DNA of 48,910 nucleotides from Paraburkholderia solitsugae (GTDB lineage: Bacteria; Pseudomonadota; Gammaproteobacteria; Burkholderiales; Burkholderiaceae). How positions within the stretch are numbered: position 1 is the stretch's first letter; each line of letters begins with the position of its first letter. The position numbers and the translations under genes are program-made. A model generated the notes under the pieces. That model saw only the letters and a list, made by a program, of their open reading frames with translations. It had not been told where the DNA came from and searched no databases. This document shows positions 1-7,467 of the stretch, piece by piece. Where the stretch lies: NCBI RefSeq assembly GCF_013177695.1, contig NZ_WOEY01000030.1:1-48910 (forward strand). The letters are read 5' to 3'.

Positions 1-35
1 ATAGTACATGTAACGCAGTTAAGAGGTAGTTAAAC

Positions 36-1040
36 ATGAACCAAAATTACACTCCCGCGCCGCTGGACGATCCTGCCGACGAGGACGCAAGCCGCGTGGG
101 TCGGGCTGACAGCGGAGCCGATCGCGGGGCGGAGCGCGGCGGCGAGCGCGAGGAACGCGATCCTTTTCTGACAGCGATGGGTGAGCGGGTGCGCCTGCTG
201 CGTGCGCGCCGCGGCATGACGCGCAAGACGCTGGCGACGGAAACCGGCTTGTCGGAGCGTCATCTTGCGAATCTGGAATCCGGCGTGGGGAATGCGTCGG
301 TGCTGGTGCTCAGGCAGATCGCGGCGACGCTGAACTGCCCGCTGGCCGAAGTGATTGGCGACGAAACCACCGCTTCCGCCGAATGGCTGCTGATCCGCGA
401 ACTGCTGCAGGGACGTGACCAGGCAGCGTTGCAGCGCGCCCGCGTGGCGCTTGCCGAGATGTTCGCGCAAGCACCGCGCGACCCGCATCGCAAGGACCGG
501 ATCGCGCTGATCGGCCTGCGCGGGGCGGGCAAGTCGACCTTTGGGCGGATGCTGGCGCAGGAGCGCAAGGTGCCGTTTGTCGAACTCACGCGCGTGATCG
601 AGCAACTCGCGGGCTGTCCGCCGTCGGAGATTCATTCCCTCTATGGCGCGAGCGCTTACCGCCGTTATGAACACCGGGCGCTCGAGGCGGTGATTCAGGA
701 GCACGAGCGCGCCGTGATCGCGTCGCCGGGCGGGCTGGTGTCGGAGACGGGCACCTTCAACGCACTGCTGTCGCACTGCTTCACCGTATGGCTGCAGGCC
801 ACGCCGGAAGAGCATATGCGCCGTGTCGTCGCGCAAGGTGACCTGCGGCCGATGTCTGGTAACAAGGAAGCGATGGATGACCTCAAACGTATCCTGGCAG
901 GGCGTAGCGAGCTGTACGGCCGCGCTGACATGACCTTCGACACCACCGAGAAGACCTTGGCCGACGCCTACTTGCAGTTGCGCGACCGGCTTGCCGCAAG
1001 ACTCGCCGCGGAGTCGCCGGATGACGCACGGGTAAGTTGA
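36..1040 (+). CDS. boxR: BoxR/BzdR-type transcriptional regulator of the benzoyl-CoA pathway
   Basis: This 334-aa protein has two parts. Residues about 45-110 form an XRE-type helix-turn-helix. Residues about 153-325 resemble shikimate kinase, with a Walker A loop GLRGAGKST at 160-168. That fusion is the hallmark of BoxR/BzdR repressors, in which the kinase-like domain senses benzoyl-CoA (family knowledge). It lies directly upstream of boxC-boxB-boxA on the same strand, which supports the assignment. The ATG at 36 follows AAGAGGTAG at 20-28, a reasonable ribosome binding site. The N-terminal 40 residues are low-complexity and charged, a usual variable tail. Only 35 bases precede the gene, so its own promoter cannot be judged. 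Confidence 0.93.
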   Translation: MNQNYTPAPLDDPADEDASRVGRADSGADRGAERGGEREERDPFLTAMGERVRLLRARRGMTRKTLATETGLSERHLANLESGVGNASVLVLRQIAATLNCPLAEVIGDETTASAEWLLIRELLQGRDQAALQRARVALAEMFAQAPRDPHRKDRIALIGLRGAGKSTFGRMLAQERKVPFVELTRVIEQLAGCPPSEIHSLYGASAYRRYEHRALEAVIQEHERAVIASPGGLVSETGTFNALLSHCFTVWLQATPEEHMRRVVAQGDLRPMSGNKEAMDDLKRILAGRSELYGRADMTFDTTEKTLADAYLQLRDRLAARLAAESPDDARVS

Positions 1041-1042
1041 CG

Positions 1043-1112
1043 TGCAGTGCGGTTCCAGGGTTTACGAGTGAACATGCACTAAAGTGCTTTACATGGGTGT
1101 GACGATGCACTA
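1043..1112. promoter_or_regulatory. Candidate BoxR operator repeats (TGCA/TGCACTA)
   Basis: The boxR-boxC gap holds TGCACTA at 1075-1081 and again at 1106-1112, 31 nt apart, plus a TGCA at 1043-1046 another 32 nt upstream. The first TGCACTA is part of an inverted repeat, GCAC-TAAA-GTGC, at 1076-1087. One copy lies just upstream of the -35 and the other overlaps the -10 of the predicted promoter, a layout suited to repression. TGCA repeats are known in operators of the related BzdR repressor; applying this to BoxR here is inference. Confidence 0.55.
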
Positions 1113-1116
1113 TTGT
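1088..1116 (+). promoter_or_regulatory. Predicted sigma70 promoter of boxCBA
   Basis: TTTACA at 1088-1093 and TATTGT at 1111-1116 are separated by exactly 17 nt. The predicted transcript would start near 1123, giving a leader of about 35 nt before the boxC ATG at 1158. Confidence 0.55.
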
Positions 1117-1157
1117 TCAAAAAACAAGTTTTGCACCGTCCAGTCAGGAGACGCCCC

Positions 1158-2828
1158 ATGTCCACAGCAGAAACCGCCGTCGCGCCGGTCGACTACCGTA
1201 CCGATCCCTCGCAGTACAAGCATTGGAAGCTGAGCTTCAACGGCCCCGTCGCGACCCTCGGCATCGATATCGCGGAGGACGGCGGGATCCGCGACGGCTA
1301 CAAGCTGAAGCTGAATTCATACGACCTCGGCGTCGATATCGAACTGCACGACGCAATACAGCGCATCCGCTTCGAGCATCCCGAAGTCAAAACGGTGGTG
1401 CTGACGAGCCTGAAGGACCGCGTGTTCTGCTCGGGCGCGAACATCTTCATGCTGGGTCTGTCGACGCATGCGTGGAAGGTTAACTTCTGCAAGTTCACCA
1501 ACGAAACGCGCAATGGTCTCGAAGACTCGTCGCGTCATTCAGGTCTGAAGTTTCTCGCTGCCGTGAACGGTGCGTGCGCCGGCGGCGGTTACGAACTCGC
1601 GCTCGCCTGCGACGAAATCTATCTGGTGGATGACCGCTCGTCGTCGGTGTCGTTGCCGGAAGTGCCGCTGCTGGGCGTGCTGCCGGGCACGGGCGGCCTG
1701 ACGCGCGTCACCGATAAGCGCAAGGTACGGCACGATCGTGCGGACATCTTCTGTACGGTGGTCGAAGGCATTCGCGGTGAACGGGCGAAAGCATGGCGTC
1801 TCGTGGACGAAGTCGTGAAGCCGAATCAGTTCGACCAAACGATTCAGGCGCGCGCCCTCGAACTCGCCGAACAAAGCGATCGTCCGTCGGATGCGCAAGG
1901 CGTATTGCTCACGCGGATCGAACGCACCGATCGCGAAGACGGCCTGACTTATAAAACACTCGACATCACGATCGATCGTGCGAAGCGCATCGCCACCTTC
2001 ACCGCGAAAGCGCCGCAAGCCGGAGAACCCACCGATATCGACGCGATCGTTGCCGCCGGCACGAGCTGGTGGCCGCTGCAGTTCGCCCGCGAACTCGACG
2101 ACGCGATCCTGTCGATGCGCACCAACGAGCTCAACATCGGCACCTGGATCTTCAAGACCGAAGGCGATGCCCGTAACCTGCTTGCCGCCGATGCCACGCT
2201 GATACAGCACAAGAACCATTGGTTCGTGCGCGAGACCATCGGCCTGCTGCGCCGCACCTTGGCGCGTATCGACGTGTCGTCACGTTCGCTGTTCGCGCTG
2301 ATCGAACCGGGTTCGTGCTTTGCAGGCACCTTCGCGGAACTCGCGTTCGCCGCCGACCGCAGCTATATGGCGGCACTGCCGAGCAACGAAGACGAAGAAC
2401 CGGCGATCACGCTGTCGGAAGTCAACTTCGGTCTCTATCCGATGGTCACGCATCAATCGCGGCTCGCTCGACGTTTCTATGAAGAAGCGGAACCGCTCGA
2501 CGCGGTGCGCTCGAAGATCGGCCAGGCGATCAAGCCGGTTGAAGCCGAGCGCCTGGGTCTCGTGACCGCATCACCCGACGATATCGATTGGGCCGACGAA
2601 ATCCGCATCGCGCTCGAAGAACGCGCGGCGATGTCGCCGGATGCATTGACCGGCCTGGAAGCGAATCTGCGCTTCAACGGCCCGGAGACGATGGAGACGC
2701 GTATTTTCGGGCGTCTCACCGCATGGCAGAACTGGATCTTCAACCGGCCGAACGCAGTGGGCGAGAAGGGTGCGCTCAAGGTGTACGGCAAGGGCAGCAA
2801 GGCGCAATTCGACGTCTCGCGCGTCTGA
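1158..2828 (+). CDS. boxC: Benzoyl-CoA-dihydrodiol lyase (2,3-epoxybenzoyl-CoA dihydrolase) BoxC
   Basis: This 556-aa cytoplasmic enzyme hydrolytically opens the ring of 2,3-epoxybenzoyl-CoA, giving 3,4-dehydroadipyl-CoA semialdehyde and formate. It is a long member of the crotonase/enoyl-CoA hydratase superfamily: the crotonase core is seen around FCSGANIFMLG, followed by NGACAGGGYELALACDE and the PEVPLLGVLPGTGGL segment. A second crotonase-like half follows, as expected for BoxC of about 550 residues. The frame stays open upstream to 1113, but the ATG at 1158 is preferred because CAGGAG (1145-1150) precedes it and the protein then begins in the usual place. It is first in the boxCBA operon, 97 nt before boxB. 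Confidence 0.95.
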   Translation: MSTAETAVAPVDYRTDPSQYKHWKLSFNGPVATLGIDIAEDGGIRDGYKLKLNSYDLGVDIELHDAIQRIRFEHPEVKTVVLTSLKDRVFCSGANIFMLGLSTHAWKVNFCKFTNETRNGLEDSSRHSGLKFLAAVNGACAGGGYELALACDEIYLVDDRSSSVSLPEVPLLGVLPGTGGLTRVTDKRKVRHDRADIFCTVVEGIRGERAKAWRLVDEVVKPNQFDQTIQARALELAEQSDRPSDAQGVLLTRIERTDREDGLTYKTLDITIDRAKRIATFTAKAPQAGEPTDIDAIVAAGTSWWPLQFARELDDAILSMRTNELNIGTWIFKTEGDARNLLAADATLIQHKNHWFVRETIGLLRRTLARIDVSSRSLFALIEPGSCFAGTFAELAFAADRSYMAALPSNEDEEPAITLSEVNFGLYPMVTHQSRLARRFYEEAEPLDAVRSKIGQAIKPVEAERLGLVTASPDDIDWADEIRIALEERAAMSPDALTGLEANLRFNGPETMETRIFGRLTAWQNWIFNRPNAVGEKGALKVYGKGSKAQFDVSRV

Positions 2829-2925
2829 TTCTTTTCGACGCGACGCAACGTAACTGAACGCAGCGCCACCTGCCTGATACGCGCCTCTCAACCGCTAGCT
2901 CTGTATTCCGACCAAGGAACCGACC

Positions 2926-4353
2926 ATGTCATCGATCAACTACAGCGAAAAGATTCCGAACAACGTCAATCTCGCCGACGACCGCGCACTGCAACGCGCG
3001 CTCGAACAATGGCAGCCGAATTTTCTGGCATGGTGGGGCGATATGGGCCCGGAAGGCTCGCATGGCTATGACGTGTATCTGCGCACGGCGGTGAGCGTCG
3101 ACGCGGGCGGCTGGGCGCATTTCGATCACGTGAAGATGCCGGACTATCGCTGGGGCATTTTCCTCACGCCCGGCGAGCAGGATCGCAAGATTCATTTCGG
3201 CGAGCACAAGGGTGAGGCTGCGTGGCAGGACGTGCCTGGCGAGCATCGCGCGAATCTGCGCCGTATTATCGTCACGCAAGGCGACACGGAGCCGGCTTCG
3301 GTCGAACAGCAACGGCATCTGGGGTTGACCGCACCGTCGATGTACGACCTGCGCAACCTGTTTCAGGTGAACGTGGAAGAAGGCCGCCACCTCTGGGCGA
3401 TGGTGTACCTGCTGCACCGCTATTTCGGCCGCGACGGCCGCGAGGAAGCCGAAGCACTGCTCGGCCGACGTTCGGGCGACGAAGACAATCCGCGCATTCT
3501 CGGTGCCTTCAACGAGAAAACGCCGGACTGGCTCGCGTTCTACATGTTCACGTATTTCACCGACCGCGACGGCAAGTTTCAACTGTCGGCGCTCGCCGAG
3601 TCGGGTTTCGATCCACTCGCGCGCACCACGAAGTTCATGCTGACCGAAGAAGCGCATCATATGTTCGTCGGCGAATCGGGTGTGTCGCGCGTGATCCAGC
3701 GCACCGCACAAGTGATGAACGAACTGGGCACGGACGACGTCGCGAAGATTCGCGCAGCTGGCGTGATCGATCTGCTGACTATCCAGCGTTATCTGAACTT
3801 CCATTACTCGGTAACGATCGACCTGTTCGGCGCGGATCATTCTTCGAATGCGGCCACGTTCTATAGCTCGGGTCTGAAGGGCCGCTATGAAGAGAACAAG
3901 CGCGACGACGATCATCAATTGAACGGTCAAAGCTACAAGCTGCTCGACGTGCAGGACGGCAAGCTGGTCGAGCGCGAAGTGCCGATGCTCAACGCCATGA
4001 ATGAAGTGCTGCGCGACGACTATATTAAAGATTCGGTGGCGGGCGTCGGCCGTTGGAACAAGGTGCTCGAAAAGGCCGGTATCGATTTCCGCATGACGGT
4101 GCCGCATAAAGCGTTCAACCGGCAGATCGGCACGTTTTCCGGCGCCCGTGTGTCGCCGGATGGCCGTGTAGTGAGCGAGACCGAATGGGCGGCGAATGAG
4201 GCGAAGTGGCTCGCAACGCCGGACGATCGTGCGTATGTCGCTTCGCTGATGGGCCCCGTCACCGAGCCCGGCAAGTTCGCGAACTGGATCGCGCCGCCGG
4301 CAATGGGCGTGAACCGTCAGCCGGTCGATTTCGAATACGTGCGCTTTAACTGA
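2926..4353 (+). CDS. boxB: Benzoyl-CoA 2,3-epoxidase oxygenase component BoxB
   Basis: A 475-aa class I diiron oxygenase subunit that, with BoxA, converts benzoyl-CoA to 2,3-epoxybenzoyl-CoA using O2 and NADPH. Carboxylate/histidine iron-binding motifs are visible: EEGRH at about residues 151-155 and EEAHH at about 240-244, each inside a predicted helix. Length matches characterised BoxB proteins. The ATG at 2926 is preceded by AAGGAA at 2914-2919. It lies between boxC and boxA in the usual order. The long opposite-strand frame over this gene is a codon-bias shadow. Confidence 0.96.
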   Translation: MSSINYSEKIPNNVNLADDRALQRALEQWQPNFLAWWGDMGPEGSHGYDVYLRTAVSVDAGGWAHFDHVKMPDYRWGIFLTPGEQDRKIHFGEHKGEAAWQDVPGEHRANLRRIIVTQGDTEPASVEQQRHLGLTAPSMYDLRNLFQVNVEEGRHLWAMVYLLHRYFGRDGREEAEALLGRRSGDEDNPRILGAFNEKTPDWLAFYMFTYFTDRDGKFQLSALAESGFDPLARTTKFMLTEEAHHMFVGESGVSRVIQRTAQVMNELGTDDVAKIRAAGVIDLLTIQRYLNFHYSVTIDLFGADHSSNAATFYSSGLKGRYEENKRDDDHQLNGQSYKLLDVQDGKLVEREVPMLNAMNEVLRDDYIKDSVAGVGRWNKVLEKAGIDFRMTVPHKAFNRQIGTFSGARVSPDGRVVSETEWAANEAKWLATPDDRAYVASLMGPVTEPGKFANWIAPPAMGVNRQPVDFEYVRFN

Positions 4354-4416
4354 ACGGCGATTAAAAACGCGCGGCGTGCGGCGTCGTATTTGCACGAATA
4401 TACCGTGGAGGAAGTC

Positions 4417-5661
4417 ATGAACGGCCCAGTATCGATCGAAGTTCTCAGGCAGCATCTGATCGATCCGGAAATCTGCATTCGCTGCAATACCTGCGAAGAG
4501 ACTTGCCCGGTCGATGCGATCACGCACGACGAGAACAATTACGTGGTCAAGGCGGATGTCTGCAACGGCTGCATGGCGTGCGTGCCGCCGTGTCCGACCG
4601 GTGCGATCGATAACTGGCGCACGGTGCTGAAAGTCGACGCGTATTCCATCGAAGAGCAGTTCAAATGGGACGTCTTGCCTGAGCAGAACACGATGGCTGT
4701 ACCGGTTGCCGAAGATACCGCGGCCGCGGCGGGATCGTCCGGCGATGCGCCGGCAGACGCGAGCGGTATTGAAGTCGATACCGTGCGCGGGTCGGTCGTG
4801 CCGCCGTGGTCAGCGGCGAAACCGTACGTGAATCTCTACACGCACAAGGCGCCGACTACCGCGACGGTGGTCGGCAACTACCGGCTCACCGATGGCTCGA
4901 CCGATAGCGACATTCACCACATCGTGCTTGATTTCGGTTCGATGCCTTTCCCTGTGCTGGAGGGCCAGTCGATCGGCATCCTGCCGCCGGGAGCGACCGA
5001 CGATGGCCGCACGCATCACGCGCGGCAGTATTCAATCGCGAGCCCGCGCGACGGCGAACGGCCCGGTTATAACAACGTTTCTCTCACTGTGAAGCGCGTT
5101 TCCCAGCAGCATGGCGACGCGCTCGATGGGATCTGCTCGAATTATCTGTGCGATCTCAAGAAAGGTGACGTGGTCAACGTGATCGGCCCATTCGGCGGCA
5201 CCTTCCTGATGCCGAATCATCCGAACTCGCACCTGCTGATGATTTGCACGGGCACCGGCTCAGCGCCGATGCGCGCGATGACCGAGTATCGCAGGCGGCG
5301 TCGTCTGAAAGGCGCGACCGGCAAGCTGATGTTGTTCTTCGGCGCACGTACGAAGGAAGAGTTGCCGTACTTCGGGCCGCTGACGAATCTGCCGAAGGAT
5401 TTCATCGATACGAATCTGGCGTTCTCGCGTACGCCGGGTCAACCCAGGCGCTATGTGCAGGATGCGATGCGGGAGCGCGCGGTTGATGTCGCGCACATGC
5501 TGAAGGACGACAACACGCACATCTACGTGTGCGGGTTGAAGGGGATGGAAGACGGCGTGCTGCAGGCACTCAAGGAAATCGGCGAACAGCACCAGGTCGA
5601 CTGGGAAGCGTTGTGGTTGAAGTTGAAGCGGGAAGGGCGGCTGCATCTGGAGACGTATTGA
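4417..5661 (+). CDS. boxA: Benzoyl-CoA 2,3-epoxidase reductase component BoxA
   Basis: This 414-aa iron-sulfur flavoprotein passes electrons from NADPH to BoxB. The N-terminus carries two 4Fe-4S cysteine sets (C20, C23, C26, C30 and C49, C52, C55, C59). A linker rich in Ala and acidic residues leads into a ferredoxin-NADP reductase domain; [12 protein letters not shown] is the FAD-binding motif and [13 protein letters not shown] the NADP-binding motif. The frame is open to a TTG at 4390, but the ATG at 4417 has GGAGGA six nt upstream and gives the normal BoxA N-terminus. It is the last gene of the operon and is followed by a stem-loop. Confidence 0.95.
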   Translation: MNGPVSIEVLRQHLIDPEICIRCNTCEETCPVDAITHDENNYVVKADVCNGCMACVPPCPTGAIDNWRTVLKVDAYSIEEQFKWDVLPEQNTMAVPVAEDTAAAAGSSGDAPADASGIEVDTVRGSVVPPWSAAKPYVNLYTHKAPTTATVVGNYRLTDGSTDSDIHHIVLDFGSMPFPVLEGQSIGILPPGATDDGRTHHARQYSIASPRDGERPGYNNVSLTVKRVSQQHGDALDGICSNYLCDLKKGDVVNVIGPFGGTFLMPNHPNSHLLMICTGTGSAPMRAMTEYRRRRRLKGATGKLMLFFGARTKEELPYFGPLTNLPKDFIDTNLAFSRTPGQPRRYVQDAMRERAVDVAHMLKDDNTHIYVCGLKGMEDGVLQALKEIGEQHQVDWEALWLKLKREGRLHLETY

Positions 5662-5685
5662 ACGACTAGCTTCCGGCCGGGGGTG

Positions 5686-5709
5686 GGCCCGCGCGCTTGC
5701 GGGCCGGGC
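5686..5709. terminator. Stem-loop between convergent boxA and vapC
   Basis: GGCCCGC at 5686-5692 pairs with GCGGGCC at 5699-5705 around a 6-nt loop. A short T run (TTTT) lies at 5713-5716. It sits between two convergent genes, so it could stop transcripts from either side. The T tract is short and offset, so this is a moderate call. Confidence 0.4.
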
Positions 5710-5714
5710 GGCTT

Positions 5715-6110
5715 TTACCAGACCGTTTTAACGTGCGGATACGCGCGAATTTTTTCGTCTTTTGTCACTAGCGGTACGGCAAATTTGCGTGCGGTCGCGA
5801 CGATCATTCTGTCGGCGGGGTCCTTATGGAACTCGCCGGGAAGATCGACGGACTTCGTTGCGATTTCCACGTCGACAGGTACAAAGCGTACCGCTTCGAT
5901 GGCCGCGACAGTGGCGAGCCAACTGCTGACATCCATCGAGAGCAGGAGTCTTTCTCGCTCCACCAGCATGGCTATTTCCCAAGCGGAAATGGCCGATACG
6001 AGGATTTCCCCGCCGGCCATTTCGTGCGCGATGGCAGTCTTTGCTTTCTTGCTCAACGTCGAATCGCCGGTGACCCACCAGACCAGAGTATGGGTGTCCA
6101 GAACGATCAT
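5715..6110 (-). CDS. vapC: PIN-domain toxin, VapC family
   Basis: A 131-aa PIN-domain ribonuclease. The acidic residues expected in the active site are present: Asp5 in VLDTHTLVWW, Glu in SAWEIAML, Asp in DPADRMIVATA and Asp in TKDEKI. VapC-type toxins cut RNA (often initiator tRNA or rRNA) when their antitoxin is lost (family knowledge). Its start overlaps the antitoxin stop by 4 nt (6107-6110), indicating translational coupling. It lies between the box and pyrimidine clusters and is unrelated to either, consistent with a mobile or addiction module. Confidence 0.88.
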   Translation of the reverse strand: MIVLDTHTLVWWVTGDSTLSKKAKTAIAHEMAGGEILVSAISAWEIAMLVERERLLLSMDVSSWLATVAAIEAVRFVPVDVEIATKSVDLPGEFHKDPADRMIVATARKFAVPLVTKDEKIRAYPHVKTVW

Positions 6111-6343
6111 TGCCCCGCCTCCCAGTCGTCCTCGCCGACGGGAGCGGTGGGATTGTCGTAACGCACGACCGAGCCGCGTAACACGTCGAGCGGACTGCGT
6201 TCTACGCCGCGATAGGGCCGCACTTCAAGGGCAGGCTTGCCATGGTCCGTCACGATCAAGCTTTCGCCGGACGACTCCACCTGCCGGAATAATTCGAGCG
6301 CCTTTGCCTTGAATTCGGATTTCGATACTAGATTGCCTTGCAC
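6107..6343 (-). CDS. Phd/YefM-type antitoxin
   Basis: A 78-aa protein with the pattern of Phd/YefM antitoxins: an N-terminal segment (VSKSEFKAKALELFRQVESSGE) that would bind operator DNA, then LIVTDHGKPALEVRPY, the conserved strand and turn. The C-terminus would wrap the toxin. The start is GTG at 6343, preceded on the minus strand by AGGAG. It is first in the two-gene operon and overlaps vapC by 4 nt. Such antitoxins usually repress their own promoter, and an inverted repeat is present just upstream (6355-6396). Confidence 0.85.
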   Translation of the reverse strand: MQGNLVSKSEFKAKALELFRQVESSGESLIVTDHGKPALEVRPYRGVERSPLDVLRGSVVRYDNPTAPVGEDDWEAGQ

Positions 6344-6354
6344 AATAACTCCTA

Positions 6355-6396
6355 TAGTCAGTTGCCTATGGTCATTATTGTACTAGAAAATGACTA
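6355..6396. promoter_or_regulatory. Candidate autoregulatory operator of the toxin-antitoxin pair
   Basis: TAGTCA at 6355-6360 and TGACTA at 6391-6396 are inverted copies, with a similar TGGTCA at 6369-6374 between them. The stretch is AT-rich compared with its surroundings and lies directly upstream of the antitoxin start, where the promoter is expected. Confidence 0.45.
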
Positions 6397-6407
6397 GATG
6401 GATGTGG

Positions 6408-7127
6408 TCACGGACCGGCTGATCCTTTCTCTTGCGCCGGCGACACCGCCCCACACGCCCGAATCACCAACTGCACGACCTCCTCCGTCGTCGCCTCAAA
6501 CGCCTTCTGCGTCAGCGCGCGTTTGCCTTTAAGCGCGCGAATCTGCGCGTCGAAGTCTGCGTAATGCTGAGTCGTGGCCCAGATCATGTACATCAACGTT
6601 TGCGCATTCACCGGCGCCAGCAGACCGCGTGCGATCCAGTCGTCGATCACCTTCACCCGGCTGTCCAGCCACGGCTTCACGCGCCCCGTGAGAATGTCCT
6701 CCATATGCTCCGCGCCGTGGATGATCTCGCTCGCCCACACCTTCGAGCCTAATGGCCGGCGGCGCGACAACTCCATTTTCGCGCGCACGTAGCCGCCGAT
6801 CGCTTCGACCGGATCGTCGCTGCATTCGAACGTATCCGCCGCGCGGTGCCAGTCTTCGAACAGGTCTTCCAGCACACGCCGGTACAACGCGAGCTTTGTC
6901 GGGAAGTAGTAATGCAGGTTAGCTTTCGGTAAGCCTGCACGTTCCGCGATCATCGCCGTACTGGTTCCGTCGAGTCCTCGCTCCGCGAAAACCGCCTCGG
7001 CGCACGCCAACAAATGCGCTTCATTCGACTCGCGAATGTGCGCCTTGCGCCGCCGCAAAGGTGCGCGAGTTTCGTCCTGTGTCTCGTCGTTTTCCGTGAT
7101 GTCGGCAGCCACGTTGTTGTCTCTCAT
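6408..7127 (-). CDS. rutR: TetR-family regulator of pyrimidine catabolism, RutR type
   Basis: A 239-aa TetR-family repressor. After a charged 35-residue N-terminus comes the DNA-binding domain (AEAVFAERGLDGTSTAMIAERAGLPKANLHYYF split over about residues 42-75), then a C-terminal domain of the RutR/YcdC type (KVWASEIIHGAEH, TLMYMIWATTQHYADF). RutR proteins respond to uracil or thymine in E. coli (family knowledge). The gene diverges from the pyrimidine-degradation operon, and a RutR-like palindrome lies in the shared intergenic region. I infer that it represses the operon starting at 7468 and is relieved by a pyrimidine. The start at 7127 is the first ATG; internal starts are possible because the N-terminus is poorly conserved. 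Confidence 0.85.
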   Translation of the reverse strand: MRDNNVAADITENDETQDETRAPLRRRKAHIRESNEAHLLACAEAVFAERGLDGTSTAMIAERAGLPKANLHYYFPTKLALYRRVLEDLFEDWHRAADTFECSDDPVEAIGGYVRAKMELSRRRPLGSKVWASEIIHGAEHMEDILTGRVKPWLDSRVKVIDDWIARGLLAPVNAQTLMYMIWATTQHYADFDAQIRALKGKRALTQKAFEATTEEVVQLVIRACGAVSPAQEKGSAGP

Positions 7128-7467
7128 GTTGGCTTCATCGGCATGTGTGCCGCGTCGCGCTTCATTCTAGTCGTTTGAGCGCGGATGGACACGCGCATTC
7201 GAGACCGTCGAAAAATCTGTGCTGCAGTGCAATGGCACGCTTCTCGCTATGTTTCCCACCGTACGAAAGGTGTTGATTTGGCGGGCTTAATCGTCTACAA
7301 CCTGTCCAACTGGACAGGATTGAGAGAGCGGGAGATGCCCCAGGGTTTGCCCTCTGTATAAGAGGCGATCGCAGGCATCGAGTGTGCACCGCCGCCGTGC
7401 GGCCACGCCCCAAAACCCGCCGCCCATGCACCAGTTTCATGTCGATTCACCGAAAGGAGCGAGACGA
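7128..7467. promoter_or_regulatory. Divergent control region between rutR and the pyrimidine operon
   Basis: This 340-nt non-coding stretch holds a predicted rightward promoter (TTGATT 7273-7278, 17-nt spacer, TACAAC 7296-7301) and the palindrome at 7301-7318. The leader to the ATG at 7468 is about 155 nt. Short frames in it lack convincing starts. No clear promoter for the leftward regulator was identified. Confidence 0.5.
7301..7318. promoter_or_regulatory. Perfect 18-bp palindrome, probable RutR-type operator
   Basis: CCTGTCCA-AC-TGGACAGG is a perfect inverted repeat with 8-nt arms. It begins at the last base of the predicted -10 and covers the expected start site, ideal for repression. 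The core TCCANNTGGA geometry resembles the E. coli RutR consensus TTGACCA-NN-TGGTCAA, with different outer bases. Confidence 0.65.

Noticed and set aside
2929..4527. Long minus-strand open frame over boxB and early boxA
   Set aside because: It is antisense to clear diiron oxygenase and ferredoxin genes. GC-rich codon bias leaves such mirror frames open, and the product is Arg/His-rich with no family likeness.
5683..6312. Plus-strand 209-aa frame over the toxin-antitoxin pair
   Set aside because: Antisense to PIN and Phd motifs and starting without a ribosome binding site.
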